The notes: generated from the sequence alone by a model not told the origin. A DNA stretch of 64,000 nucleotides from Tretioscincus oriximinensis (GCA_022410635.1 JAJVDF010000363.1:750585-814584), one strand, 5' to 3'; shown: positions 1 to 9,871, counted from the first letter of the stretch. Made by a program: numbers and translations.

Positions 1-497
1 AATTTAGACACTTCTTTCACAATTTTTTTCTGCCACCACAGAAGGTCGACTGTGTTACACATTAAGGAAAAAACATTACAGTCAATATACACCTTGGGGA
101 TCATTGGTCAGTGGGCAGTACCTTTACTGTAAGATCTGTAATTTTTGTTTAATATAATATAGCAATGATTCGCAACCTGGTTACATATACCCTAAAGGAT
201 ACAAACAAGGCCATTTAGTAATGTAAAAAACTGAATATTTGTAGAAATATTTGAAATAACCACAGCCATATTAATTACAAGCATTTTGCTAATATCATGG
301 AATCCACCGCAATACAATGTAATTGCCAGTCAGAAATCTAACTTATGTAGGGTCAATCGAGATTAAAGTAGTCTATGGAAAATCAATTCTCAGAAAGTAG
401 TAGCTCATTCTCCCCAGAAGACACCTTACGAAACCAAACTTGTAAGTCCAGCAAAGGAGCTAGCAGCACTTTGAGACTAACTTGAGAAAAGTGGGTG

Positions 498-535
498 GCG
501 TAAGCTTTCGTAGACATGTCTACTTCTTCAGATGC
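498..535 (-). ncRNA. Hammerhead-ribozyme-like core
   Basis: On the minus strand the order is GCAT, CTGAAGA (box A, CUGANGA), a stem-loop GTAGA/TCTAC, GAAA (box B), GCTT, then ACGC. GCAT and ACGC form the outer stem with one mismatch, and TT after GC could be the UH cleavage site with a minimal stem III. Penelope-like elements are reported to carry such minimal hammerheads. Activity is unproven. Confidence 0.4.
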
Positions 536-571
536 ATCTGAAGAAGTAGATGTGTCTACAAAAGCTTATGC
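534..571 (+). ncRNA. Hammerhead-like core, probably disabled
   Basis: Mirror copy of the neighbouring core. Outer stem GCAT/ATGC is perfect and CTGAAGA is kept, but box B reads CAAAA, so the conserved G12 of GAAA is lost. Confidence 0.35.
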
Positions 572-2129
572 CACACACTTTTCTCAAGTTAGTCTCAAAA
601 TGCTGGTAGCTCCTTTGCTGGACTTTCTACTAGACTAACACAGCTATTTCTCTGAAACTGAACTAAACTTGTAAGTCGTTTGACCGATCTAGAAAAACAA
701 GTATGTCAACATTAAATTTATTAAAGGAATTCCTCTGGAAGATTCTATGGTCCATCCTTTCCGCCTTGAACCTTATTTGTACTATACATCATTACAAACT
801 ATGGCAGGCCCAATTCTGGACCCACAATGGTCTATATTTGTAAAAGGATGGCAGACCCCATTCCAAGATATATCCCAGAATAAGGCTCAGAGCTAGTTGC
901 ACAGTGATCCACCAATTGCTTCTGAGCATTTCAAGCAGAAAAAGACAAATGTTTATTGGCATTCTTTGTATATCGAACACATATATGTATTTTCTTAAAC
1001 AGTAAATTCACAAGTTAAAACTAATTTTCCATCCCATTAATTTTGAAGGATGATAATAAAGTTTTACAGGTTAATAAAACTGAAGTCACATTAATACTGT
1101 CAGTGTCATTATTGCTAATATGGTACACAAGGCTGAAGAAGCAAATAAAAGTTTACTTGATGTCTACAAAATTCCAAAAATGCTCAGAAGCCTCAAAACG
1201 TTCAGGCCACTTTATACTCCATTTGGGTTTTTCAGTATCTTATCAAGATGCAATGCAAGTCTTTACTACAATGTTTTTCTTTCAACCTTTCAAAGAAGAT
1301 TTCTACATTATTTCTAGTAGTTTCTCTTGAAGACAAATTGGGTTTTCTTTCTAGCATGTTAACATGATTTTCTGACATTTACATAGAGAAGCAGTTTAAA
1401 GGTGCTTGTTTACATTCCAGAGAAGTCACCATGAATAATTTCGTCACACAGTGCTATTCTCAAAGGCCAAATGCAAATGTCTTGGGACAGGCAATGCTGT
1501 CTGTAGGGAAACCAGCAAGAATAATGGCATTACTAATTATGCCTAGCAGATTCCCTTAAGTGATTTTTAGCACAGAAATAGTACACAGTTTAGCATCACC
1601 AAACTGGGAGAAGGATCATTCCCTTGGATAAAAAATATCTTTCCCTTTGGAAGAAATGATGAGCTTAAACAATGATTATGCAACAATTAAAGTTTTTCTC
1701 CATCCCTAAACTTTAACACTTTTGTTTTGTTCCACAGCATACAAACTGGGAGTTTTTTATTTTTTCGTCTTGCAGCCTGCAAATTCATATTGCTTTACCT
1801 TTATGCCAGGGATAGACTGTATGTAGTGAACCATGTACAGGAAATAACAATAGACTTGTAAATGTGATTAAGGGGATTAACCAGGTCAATTACAAATAAA
1901 GTGCAGAAGTTAATTCCTTTATATGAAAGGANGGGTCTGGATGAAAGAGATGCAGCTAGTAAAATGTATCAAAAATTTGCAGAAAAGTGGAGAGAAAATG
2001 TCCAATAATGCCCCAAAGAATTTAGAAAGTTAACCTGTGTTATAATACATATAGTATGTTATGAAGTATCTGTTATTATTTGCTGCATTCAGTTTGCTAC
2101 ATATAGTTTGTCCCTTACATTTGTTTCCT

Positions 2130-2280
2130 AGCATTTGAAGAAGCAGAATTGTCTAGAAAAGCTCATGATGCCTACTTTTTCATGTCAAGGTTCTAAAGTG
2201 CTATAAGCCGCACACACACACACGCACACACACACACACCGCTAAACTTTGTGGACAAAGACTAACACAGATATTTCTTT
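2130..2280 (+). mobile_element. Degraded Penelope-like fragment
   Basis: Contains TTGAAGAAGCAGAATTGTCT then AGAAAAGCTCATGATGCC and, after a CA microsatellite, AAAGACTAACACAGATATTTC. This follows the layout of the foldback family but is diverged. Confidence 0.45.
2208..2240. repeat. CA microsatellite
   Basis: About 15 CA units with one CGC interruption (2225-2227), lying inside the degraded Penelope-like fragment. Confidence 0.9.
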
Positions 2281-2399
2281 GAAAACTTGTAGCTAAAAAG
2301 AAAAAGATAAGCAACATGAGTTTTTGTAGAAAAGTGTATTTCTTCAAATGCTATCTGTCAACACTAAAACATAAGCCTGTTTATAATATAGTAAAAATA

Positions 2400-2660
2400 T
2401 AAGAATATAAGAGTGGCTCCAGTGAATTGGATCACAGCCTATCTAGTCCAGGACTCTATTTCATACAGAGGTCCACCACACACACTCAACTTCCTGCAGA
2501 TGACATTTAGAGGAATCCTGGTCTTTCCAGCCTGGAGGCAGTACCCAGTCATCTACACACCCAGACATGGATATTTGTAAGCAGCTATCTGAGGAGTCTT
2601 CCCATTGCTTGGGCTACACTTTCCAACAGGCCCTGCCATCAGCACAAGAGATCTCTTTTT
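2400..2660 (-). mobile_element. CR1-like 3' fragment
   Basis: Reads AAGAATATAAGAGTGGCTCC, then GATCACAGCCTATCTAGTCC, the reverse of the CR1 3' end pattern (GGACT.GATGGGCT.GATCC...CTTATATTCTT). Old and diverged. Confidence 0.4.
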
Positions 2661-2934
2661 TTTTACATTTGGGCTGCTGCTACTGCCAGTCTCATGAAGC
2701 TGCTAGGCATCCAAGCTTTTATAATAAAAACTTGTTATCTTGAAAAAATGGTGCAAAAAAAGCGATCAGAAATACGATCATAAGAAGAATAAAACAGGAA
2801 ACAGAAATTTTGTCAGGACATAAAGAAACAGGACGGTTTGTTATTGTTTATGTTTGTGACCATGTCAATGGTACACAGTATTTTCAACACAATAAAATGT
2901 ATAATGCAAAATTTTGACATCTTTCAATATGAAA

Positions 2935-3644
2935 CTTAGGAAGAAACCCTTATTTTTTAACAAAATGGTTTGTTGTTCTTGTTGTCTCTCCTGGTCAATT
3001 GCATGGATAGTTCTATGGACTCCTCTATGCAGTTTTCTTAGGAGAAATGATATCTACAGATCATTTGGTCTACCACTGTCCTTATCTGCACAGAGATCAG
3101 GATCTGTTTGGTATAAAATTACTGTTTCACAATAGCACATATTCAAAAACTGCTCCGTGCCAATAACTGCATGTAAACACGTGCCTATAATTGTGCAATT
3201 CCCACTCAGCTGCAGCAAGGTACATTCAACATAGGTTTCTGTGGCCTGTGACCAACTCTATCTGAGCGCCAGATTTCCCACCCAGAGGCAAGAAAAAGCA
3301 AAGACTATCCAGGCAGGATACTTATGCCAGGGCCTGATGTGAAGTATATACAAGGTCGATTTTAGGTTCCAGAACTATGAATGCACAATTATAGGCACNT
3401 GTTTACATGCAGTTATTGGCACGGAGCAGTTTTTGAATTATGTGCTATTGTGAAACAGTAATTTTATACCAAACAGATCCTGATCTCTGTGCAGATAAGG
3501 ATAGTGGTAGACCAAATGATCTGTAGATACCACTTCTGCTAAGAAAACTGCATAGAGGAGTCCATGGAACTATCCATGCAATTGACCAGGAGAGACAACA
3601 AGAACAACAAACCATTTTGTTTAAAAAATAGCTTCTTACGCTTC
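2935..3644. repeat. Large foldback, unit 1
   Basis: Arms of about 260 bp, 2935-3197 and 3382-3644, are inverted copies of each other at roughly 90% identity by eye. The loop (3198-3381) is a ~180-bp core that recurs in direct orientation in the adjoining unit. Confidence 0.8.
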
Positions 3645-4001
3645 TTAAATACTGGTATGTTACGTGTCTTAACTCGATTGAGGCCCAGTCATGCTGGGNA
3701 AGAGGACGCCTCTTTCAAAAATGCTTGAATTTCCACTCAGCTGCAGCAAGGTACATTCAACACAGAGTTGGTCACAGGCCGCAAGAAACCTATCTGAGCG
3801 CCAGATTTCCCACCCAGAGGCAACAAAAAGCAAAGACTGTCCAGGCGGGATACTTATGCCAGGGCCTGGTGTGAAGTGTATACAAGGTCGATTTTAGNTT
3901 CCAGAACTATGAATCAAGCATTTTTGAAAGAGGCGTNNTCTNTCCCAGCCTGACTGGGCCTCAATNAAGTTAAGACACGTAACATAACAGTATTTAAGAA
4001 G
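3641..4001. repeat. Foldback, unit 2 sharing the core of unit 1
   Basis: Arms 3641-3729 and 3911-4001 are inverted copies (for example TTACGTGTCTTAACT against AGTTAAGACACGTAA). The loop repeats the unit-1 core (CACTCAGCTGCAGCAAGGTA... GGTCGATTTTAG). The unit ends about 165 bases from EIF2AK4 exon 1. Confidence 0.75.
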
Positions 4002-4039
4002 TGCAAGAAAGTAGTTCCTCCGGGAACCACCAGGCATCT

Positions 4040-4640
4040 GCGCAAGGATAAGGAGCACACGGGAGAAAAATGCCTCCGGCCCACCCGACCCCATCCCGCC
4101 GCAGAGCCTGCAGGGCAGAAGCAGCTGACAGGGATGCCGCTGGCGGAGTCGCCGTCTTCGCGTTACCTTCCACGGCTTGGCGAGGCGCAGGTCCTGGAAG
4201 TCNCCCCCGTAAATGGATTCCAGCACTTGCAGCTCGTTTTCCTGGCGGATCTGGTAGCTTTCCGGTTGCTCCTGGGCTGCCTCGGGGGCTTCTGTTCGGA
4301 GCTGCCGCGCTCCACCGCCCACCCGGGCCATGTTTTACCCGGGGTAGCCGCCAGTGCTAGGCCCGTGGGAGCCGCCGTGCCGCCACCCCGGGCGAACACA
4401 GCCTCGCGCTCAGCCCGCCCACTCCAGCAGAAGCAGCCAGGCCGNCCTCCCTTCCGCCCGGGGTGCGCACTGCGTGGCCGCCAGAGTGAGCGCGCCCGCG
4501 CCGGCGAGAACGAGGCGAAGAAGCCGGACGCGAAGGAGTTAAGGAAGCTCCTCCTCTGTCCGCACGTCGAAGGCTCAGGTTGCGTCCACAGGGAGCCTTA
4601 TCCCGGGCTGCCCCTCGGAATAGGAGCCAGCCAGCCACAT
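4040..4640. promoter_or_regulatory. GC-rich promoter block of EIF2AK4
   Basis: A dense GC- and CpG-rich block surrounds the first EIF2AK4 coding exon and extends about 300 bases upstream on the minus strand, then falls sharply into AT-rich DNA on both sides. No TATA box is visible upstream of the start on the minus strand. This fits a housekeeping CpG-island promoter. The exact transcription start cannot be read from sequence. Confidence 0.65.
4167..4331 (-). CDS. EIF2AK4: EIF2AK4 (GCN2 kinase) coding exon 1, partial gene
   Basis: First coding exon of the eIF2-alpha kinase GCN2, the cytosolic sensor of uncharged tRNA and stalled ribosomes that phosphorylates eIF2-alpha in the integrated stress response. 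It encodes 55 residues. The stretch ESYQIRQENELQVLESIYG followed by DFQDLR matches the start of the N-terminal RWD domain, which binds GCN1. The ATG at 4331-4329 has a good Kozak context (A at -3, G at +4). A clean donor (GAAG then GTAACG on the minus strand) ends the exon in phase 0. An N at 4203 makes residue 43 undetermined. The first ~25 residues look divergent from human. Exon 2 was not found to the left, so intron 1 covers at least 1-4166. The gene is head to head with GPR176, as in human. Identity is confident from the motif and the synteny. Confidence 0.9.
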
Positions 4641-4644
4641 GCTA

Positions 4645-4975
4645 GTATAGACTATGGCTGTTTTATGGTTTTCAGTTGTATTTCTGCCTGTTTTTCAACA
4701 CCGGTTTTTCACCATAACAATGCTTATAAAAGCTTGGATGCCCAGTAGCTTCAAGAAGCTTGGCAGTAGCAGCAGCAAATGTGAAAAAAGTGAGACAACT
4801 GTTGCAGTGCTCTTAGCAGGGCCTGCTGGGAAGTGTAGTCTAAGCAGCAGGCAGCCTCTTCTGCCTAGCCGGTGAAGGGCCCTGCAGACTACAGCTCCCA
4901 GTCTGCACTGCAGCTAGCCCTAGGAGGAGGAAGGAAACGTTTTTGCTGCTACAGGAAGGTGGTTGGGGGACTCAT
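4645..4975. repeat. Interspersed repeat with paired ZNF143-like motifs, intact copy
   Basis: Shares a long stretch with 7620-7792 plus 8985-9165 (TCTGTTTTATGGTTTT..., AAATGTGAAAAAAGTGA..., GGGCCCTGCA.ACTACAGCTCCCAG). It contains CTGGGAAGTGTAGTC (4826-4840) facing GACTACAGCTCCCAG (4887-4901), both ZNF143/STAF-like. Possibly a nonautonomous DNA element; the class is unknown. Confidence 0.55.
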
Positions 4976-5350
4976 ATATATTTAACTTTGTAAATCGATA
5001 TATTGTCAACTGCAAACCACAACTTGCGTCTAAAGATAATAGCTTATCAGTATTAGATTTTGAATTGGAGAGAATGACTGTACTAATGGCAGTCTTTGAG
5101 TGGAAAAACAGACATGTAAGAACATTAGATAAATGGCACTATTACATTACTGAACAATTGCAATATAATTTAATTAAAGAAAAAGATGCTCAGGATAATT
5201 AAGAAATGACAGGACAATATTAAGAAAATGGCAAAAAAATAGAGACGGGAACACTTATATAAGGATATTGAAAGATTGTTATATTACTATTATGGTTTGA
5301 GTAATTACTTTGTGATTAATTATTAAATAAATTAATTGTATTATAAAAAT
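4976..5350 (+). mobile_element. Possible LINE 3' remnant
   Basis: A frame at 4963-5202 encodes a Lys/Glu-rich tail (MAVFEWKNRHVRTLDKWHYY) that looks like the end of an L1-type ORF2. It is followed by an AT-rich 3' region with AATAAA-like ends (5323-5355). The assignment is weak. Confidence 0.3.
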
Positions 5351-5355
5351 AAAAA

Positions 5356-5850
5356 ACTAGTATTTGCCAGAAAGTCTGGAAAACCAGTGGCCAATGAATT
5401 GGAAGCAGTTATTATATAGTATGTACGAAGACTCATGAAAGGGAATCTTATTGTACTAGATTACAAGATGTACCTCACCCCGAAAATTTCACCTTTCTAA
5501 TTCCAATCTCCCAATAACCCTGAACCCTTTAGGAAGGGGGACCACATGATTTTGATATCCCCCCCCCCCTCAATTGGACCACTTGGCTTCGGATGGCCCT
5601 GGTAACTCTGCTGGTTTCCCGGACACCACCCTTCAAATTTGGTGTCAATCAGTTTCCTTTCCAAAGTTATACCCAAGCACTCCCAATACACTTAATATGG
5701 CTAGGCAGTCAAGATCTTTCTCAGGGACAGGGACCACTTGTACAGGAAGAAAACAATCGGATACGGAGATTTTAGAAGAGGCAATGCAAGTAATGCAATG
5801 AAAAGAATGGTCTATTGCACATCTAAGTTTCATTTCACATTGTAGGTTTT
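5356..5850. other. Unassigned intergenic stretch
   Basis: No gene recognised. Contains a C10 homopolymer (5561-5570). The 5500-5690 part looks like an old repeat fragment (GGAAGGGGGACCACATGATTT) of unknown class. Confidence 0.4.
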
Positions 5851-5869
5851 GGCATGAATGGCGCAGGCA

Positions 5870-6172
5870 CGAATGGCGCAGTTGCTAAGGAGACAGTGTC
5901 TCATCTGGGAGATTGGGTTTCGAAGCCCTGTGTCGGATGTAGGGAGAGGTGAGCACCTTCTATTAGCCTGTAGCTCTAGCCATCCCAGCTATTCGAAAGC
6001 AAGAAATGCAAGAAATTGCAGCTGATTGCAACTAGATAAATGGGAACCACCAGATCCTGATGGGGAAGATGGACTGTAAACCTTCAGGCGAAAAAATACC
6101 CTTGTATGCCGCTTTGAATCCCTTCTTGTGAGAAAAGTGGGGTATAAAAACCCAGTTTTTCTTATTCTTATG
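5870..6172 (+). mobile_element. tRNA-derived SINE
   Basis: A-box-like GGCGCAGTTGCTAAGGAG and B-box-like GGGTTTCGAAGCCC near the 5' end. The 3' part reads TGCCGCTTTGAATCCCTT then GAGAAAAGTGGGGTATAAAA and CCCAGTTTTTCTTATTC. The same layout recurs at 9872, 31919, 49938 (reverse) and 63272. Confidence 0.75.
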
Positions 6173-6202
6173 CTATGGACCTTATGGATATTGCTGTGAC
6201 TT

Positions 6203-6362
6203 ACCATTGAAATACCATTTACAGGGAGTCATGAACAGGAGCATATTTTGCTTTCCTCTGTTTGGACTGCCCAGGTGCATCTGGTGGGCCTCTGTGTGAC
6301 ACAAAATGCTGGACTTGATGGGCTGTGGCCTGATCCAATATGGCTCTTCTTATGTTCTTATG
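6203..6362 (+). mobile_element. CR1 LINE 3' end
   Basis: 5'-truncated CR1: GAAATACCATTTACAGGGAG, AGGTGCATCTGGTGGGCCTC, GATGGGCTGTGGCCTGATCC and the terminal TTCTTATGTTCTTATG tail typical of this subfamily. Confidence 0.85.
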
Positions 6363-6397
6363 ACCATCTGAAAGCTCATGTTTAAAATAGAACTGTG

Positions 6398-6698
6398 CAG
6401 GGCTTTTTTTGTGACGGAACGTGCCAGTACACAGTACCGGCACCTTNNNNNNNNNNNNNNNNNNNNNNNNNNNNNNNNNNNNNNNACGCCGCCCCCCGCC
6501 TAAATAAAAGGTGCCGGTACTGCAGCGTTAGCGGCGGCGGCAGCAGGGGGGCTAATGCCGCCCGCCGCCGCTAACGCTGCCCTCCCCCTGCCTAAGTAAA
6601 AGGTGCCGGTACTGCGGCGTTGGCGGCGGGGGGGCTAACGCCGCCCCCCCCTCGCCGGCGTTAGTACCGTCACCTTTTTTTATAGAAAAAAAGCACTG
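6398..6698. mobile_element. hAT-type MITE with 8-bp TSD, copy 1
   Basis: Begins CAGGGCTTTTTTTGT and ends AGAAAAAAAGCACTG, giving CAG...CTG terminal inverted repeats. A perfect GAACTGTG duplication flanks it (6390-6397 and 6699-6706). The interior is extremely GC-rich with repeated AAAGGTGCCGGTACTG units. A 39-base N run (6447-6485) interrupts it. There is no transposase. Confidence 0.85.
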
Positions 6699-6759
6699 GA
6701 ACTGTGGAATACAGCATAAGAACTCTAAATAGAGAGAGGCTATTTCATTGATTACAACA

Positions 6760-7255
6760 AAGCTTTTTTGTGAATTATTTTTTATTGACCAATAAAATAA
6801 AATAAATACAAACTGTACATCATAATATAATAAATGAACATAGACTACATATATACACTCCCCCTCAAAATCCCTCCCCCTCAAACAGATAAACATATAA
6901 CAATCTTTGTTCTGTGAACATTTGAACACCATTGGTGTTCAAACCAGATCGGTGTTGGCTATAAGCCATTTGATTGTCCACAAAAGTTTTATAATTAGCC
7001 CAATATATTTCAGTCACTTCTCCCTTAATATATCGAACTTCATGAACTCCAGCATATAATAGTGCCATTCCTACAACATTTATTACAATTTTTCCACTCT
7101 TCGGCAACCACTAAATGTCCAGCATNTATGGCATATCTAAGCAGGAATTTAGACACCATACAGTTCAAATTTGTAATGTTGTTCAGCTCTCCTATGATGG
7201 TTTCACCGAATGCCATAATTCGTGGGCACAATGCCCACATGTGTCTGTATAACCT
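6760..7255 (-). mobile_element. L1-like LINE 3' end
   Basis: On the minus strand the translation gives an MWALCPRIMAFGETIIGELN segment, then AGHLVVAEEWKN, resembling the C-terminal HMWWDCP...A..WK tail of L1 ORF2. It is frameshifted and followed by an A-rich 3' end with AATAAAA. It is 5'-truncated near 7255. Confidence 0.5.
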
Positions 7256-7619
7256 TCATAGCCGGCACCCATGCCAGCCAGCAAAGCTCTTTGATTGTGT
7301 GGGGATCATATTAAACTATGGAAAGTTTTAAGAAAAACAGCACACCTAATTGTACTGTCACGACTGGCCAAAAGGTAATCTAACTAGTGGTGCAAGGCAA
7401 TGATGCGTACTCCTCTGGCATCTGTTTAATTTGTACATAGAAATGATGTATACTCCTCCAGCATCTGTTTGTACATAGAAATTAAAAAGCTGACCTGGAA
7501 CTGTGGAAGAAACAGTAACATCATCAGCTTAGACACATATCAGATGATATCCTTCCTCATACTCTACAAGCCAGAGGCAATAACTGCCAGCTTCCCATTT
7601 CTCTACTCCCCTAGCAGAA
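7256..7619. other. Unassigned intergenic stretch
   Basis: No gene or clear repeat. A short direct repeat (GATG.GTACTCCTC.GGCATCTGTTT...GTACATAGAAAT) occurs at 7402-7444 and 7445-7480. Confidence 0.4.
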
Positions 7620-9165
7620 TTCCTGTTTTCTGTTTTATGGTTTTGTGTTTCTGCATGCTTTTCTATGCCTTTTTTCATGATGACAAGTGCTTATTGTTCA
7701 CGAAGTTAGCAGCAGCCCAAATGTGAAAAAAGTGACACAGAACTGTTCTTGTGCTAGCAGCAGGCCCTGCTGGGAAATGTAGTCTGAGCAGCACGTGGAT
7801 AAAGATGATCCAGTTGATATTGTCTGTCTAGATTTTCAGAAAGCTTTTGATAATATCTCTCATCAAAGGTTCCTAAAAAAAGCTCCACAGTCATGGAATA
7901 AGAGGACAGACCTTGTCCTGGATTGGAAACTGGCTAAAAGATAGAAAACAGCCGACAGTAATAAATAGACAGTTCTCTGAATGGAAAGAGGTAAGAAGTG
8001 AAGTAACCCAGGAGTCTGTACTCTACTTTTCAATATATTTATAAACAATCTGGATGCTGAGGTAAATAGCGAAGTAGCCAAGTTTGCTGCTGATGCTGAT
8101 GACACTAAACTGTTCAGGGTAGTGAAAACTGAGTGATCTATTGAAATTGGGTGAATGAGCAACAAAGTTGCAATTACTCCTACCAACTGATGGGAACCAA
8201 GCATTCTGTGACAGAGCAGGGAAAGGATCTTGGGGTGTTGGTGGACAATTCAGTGAAGGTGTCATTCCAATGTACTGTAGCAGCAGAAAATAAAGCAAAT
8301 TCAATGTTAGAGATAATTAGTAAGTGTTGTTTTGCCACTTTATAAATCTGTAGTGAGGCCCCATTTGGACTACTGTGTACAATTATGGTCACCACATCTC
8401 AAAAGGGATATTGTGGAACTACAGAATGTGCGGAAAAGGGCAATAAGAATGATCAAGGGGCTAGAACATCTCCCTGCAATGTCTGGGCCTCTTCAGCCTT
8501 GAAAGATAGTGTTTGTGAGGTGATCTGAGATATAAAATTCTGCATGGGATGGATAAGGTGAATAGAGAAAAAATGTTTTCTCTATCGCACAACCCTAGGA
8601 TTAGGGGGCATTCTTTGAAAATGTTGAGCAGAAGAATGAGGACAGACAAAGGAAAAATATTTTTTCACCCAGAGGGTCATTGGTCTTTGGAATTTACTGC
8701 CAGAAGAGGTACTGGTACCTAGCATCCTAGATAGCTTTAAGAGAGGATGAGACAAAATCATGGGCGGCCACAGCTACTAGAATGGATGCATTGATACTGC
8801 CTCCGAGCTGGAGCAACAGGCAGTATTCTTGAAATACCTTTTGCAGGGCGTCTAGAACATGTGAAGATTTTGCCTTCTTCTGTTCCAGACTGCCAAGGTG
8901 CAATTGGTGGGCCACTATATGAAACAGAATGCTGGACTAGATTGACTCAGACGTGATTCAGCAAGGCTCCTCTTATGTTCAACAGAAAGCATCTTCTGCC
9001 CAGCCTGTGAGGGGCCCTGCACACTACAGCTCCCAGCCTACACCGCAGTTAGCCCTGGGAGGGAGTCACTTTAGCCAATTAATGCACAGTTCCCCCACAA
9101 AAAACATTTTTGCTACTTACAGGAAGTTGGCTGGGGGATCTAGGCAGCCAGGTTCCCCCAGGAAG
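7620..9165. repeat. ZNF143-motif repeat split by a CR1 insertion
   Basis: The left half (7620-7794) and right half (8983-9165) together match the uninterrupted copy at 4645-4975. The CR1 at about 7795-8982 sits between them. Motifs: CTGGGAAATGTAGTC (7770-7784) and CACTACAGCTCCCAG (9022-9036). Confidence 0.6.
7795..8982 (+). pseudogene. CR1 LINE reverse transcriptase fragment, decayed
   Basis: 5'-truncated CR1 with recognisable RT pieces in shifting frames (QLMGTKHSVTEQGKDLGVLV, LEYCVQFWSP-like text) but many frameshifts and stops. It includes the CR1 3' region (GAATTTACTGCCAGAAGAGG) and ends near CTCTTATGTTC. It is not coding-competent. Confidence 0.8.
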
Positions 9166-9310
9166 GACTCCTGAAATACCATTTGCAGGGAGTCATGAAC
9201 AGATGCATATTTTGTTTTCCTCTGTTCAGACTGGCCAGGTGCATCTGGTGGGCTTCTGTATGAGACAGAATGCTGGACTAGATGGGCTGTGGCCTGATGC
9301 AGTACGGCTT
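9166..9310 (+). mobile_element. CR1 LINE 3' fragment
   Basis: GACTCCTGAAATACCATTTG, GTCATGAACAGATGCATATT, then GATGGGCTGTGGCCTGATGC. A second, separate CR1 3' end directly after the repeat. Confidence 0.75.
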
Positions 9311-9865
9311 AAGAGTGGGTCAGAGTACATCTCCCAGAGAGATGATGCTAGACTAAGACTTAGTAATTTTCGTGGGTAGTGTGGGAGTGAGAAGTCCAAC
9401 CTCCAAAGTACTAGCCTTTNCTCTTTTCTGCCTCTACTGGGCCTTTCTTACCATATCAGTAATACCTAAGATTACCAGAAAAAAACAGGATTGTGCTGTT
9501 TGCTTGCATCTTTAATAGATGTGTCAAAAGGGAAATGTCAGTACCAGGCACAGCTCATGAAGATGCAGAACTGTCTTGCTTTTTTAGCTACCCAGTGCTG
9601 TGGCATTGACAAGCCCTGGAGAGCCGAAGCTACTGCTTTGCTTGATATGTCCTTTCTGTGTGTAACTTATACTTCCTGGAGAGGCTCCAAGTTGAAGAGC
9701 TTCAGTGCTGCTGTTTGCTTGGTCACATTTTTCTTTCCTGCGGTTCTATATAGAACTTTTTGGCAGATCAACAGAACTTCAAAATTAAGAATATAAGTCA
9801 ATACCTCTATCTCCCCCATATCTATCCTAAGGAACCCTGTTGGCCTTCCTCAAACTAAGGTTGCC
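9311..9865. other. Unassigned intergenic stretch
   Basis: No gene, RNA or classified repeat recognised. Confidence 0.4.
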
Positions 9866-9871
9866 CTCTGG

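Larger units (their letters stand above)
449..664. mobile_element. Foldback Penelope-like element with target duplication
   Basis: Two inverted copies of the same ~100-bp end meet at GATGCATC (531-538). The insert is flanked by 13-bp repeats AAACTTGTAAGTC at 436-448 and 665-677, taken as the target site duplication. The outer right end (AGACTAACACAGCTATTTCTCTGAAA) resembles a motif common in vertebrate Penelope-like elements. The hammerhead-like cores are at 498-535 (minus) and 534-571 (plus). Confidence 0.65.
1..4166. other. EIF2AK4 intron 1 and flanking DNA
   Basis: No gene was found apart from intronic sequence of the minus-strand EIF2AK4. The stretch holds the Penelope-like foldback (449-664), a degraded Penelope-like fragment (2130-2280), a CA microsatellite, a CR1 fragment and a nested foldback (2935-4001). 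About 678-2040 looks like single-copy AT-rich DNA. Confidence 0.6.

Noticed and set aside
792..980. Possible EIF2AK4 exon 2 on the minus strand
   Set aside because: The translation does not resemble the RWD continuation and no matching splice phase was found.
1043..1330. 95-codon open frame in EIF2AK4 intron 1
   Set aside because: No family resemblance, AT-rich composition and no splice or promoter context.
2208..2240. CRISPR-like or structured repeat
   Set aside because: It is a simple CA microsatellite in a eukaryotic genome; no spacer-repeat structure exists anywhere in the window.
4354..4748. Overlapping open frames on both strands in the EIF2AK4 promoter block
   Set aside because: They are a by-product of GC-rich sequence with few stops; no domain or splice logic supports them, and the EIF2AK4 exon explains the locus.
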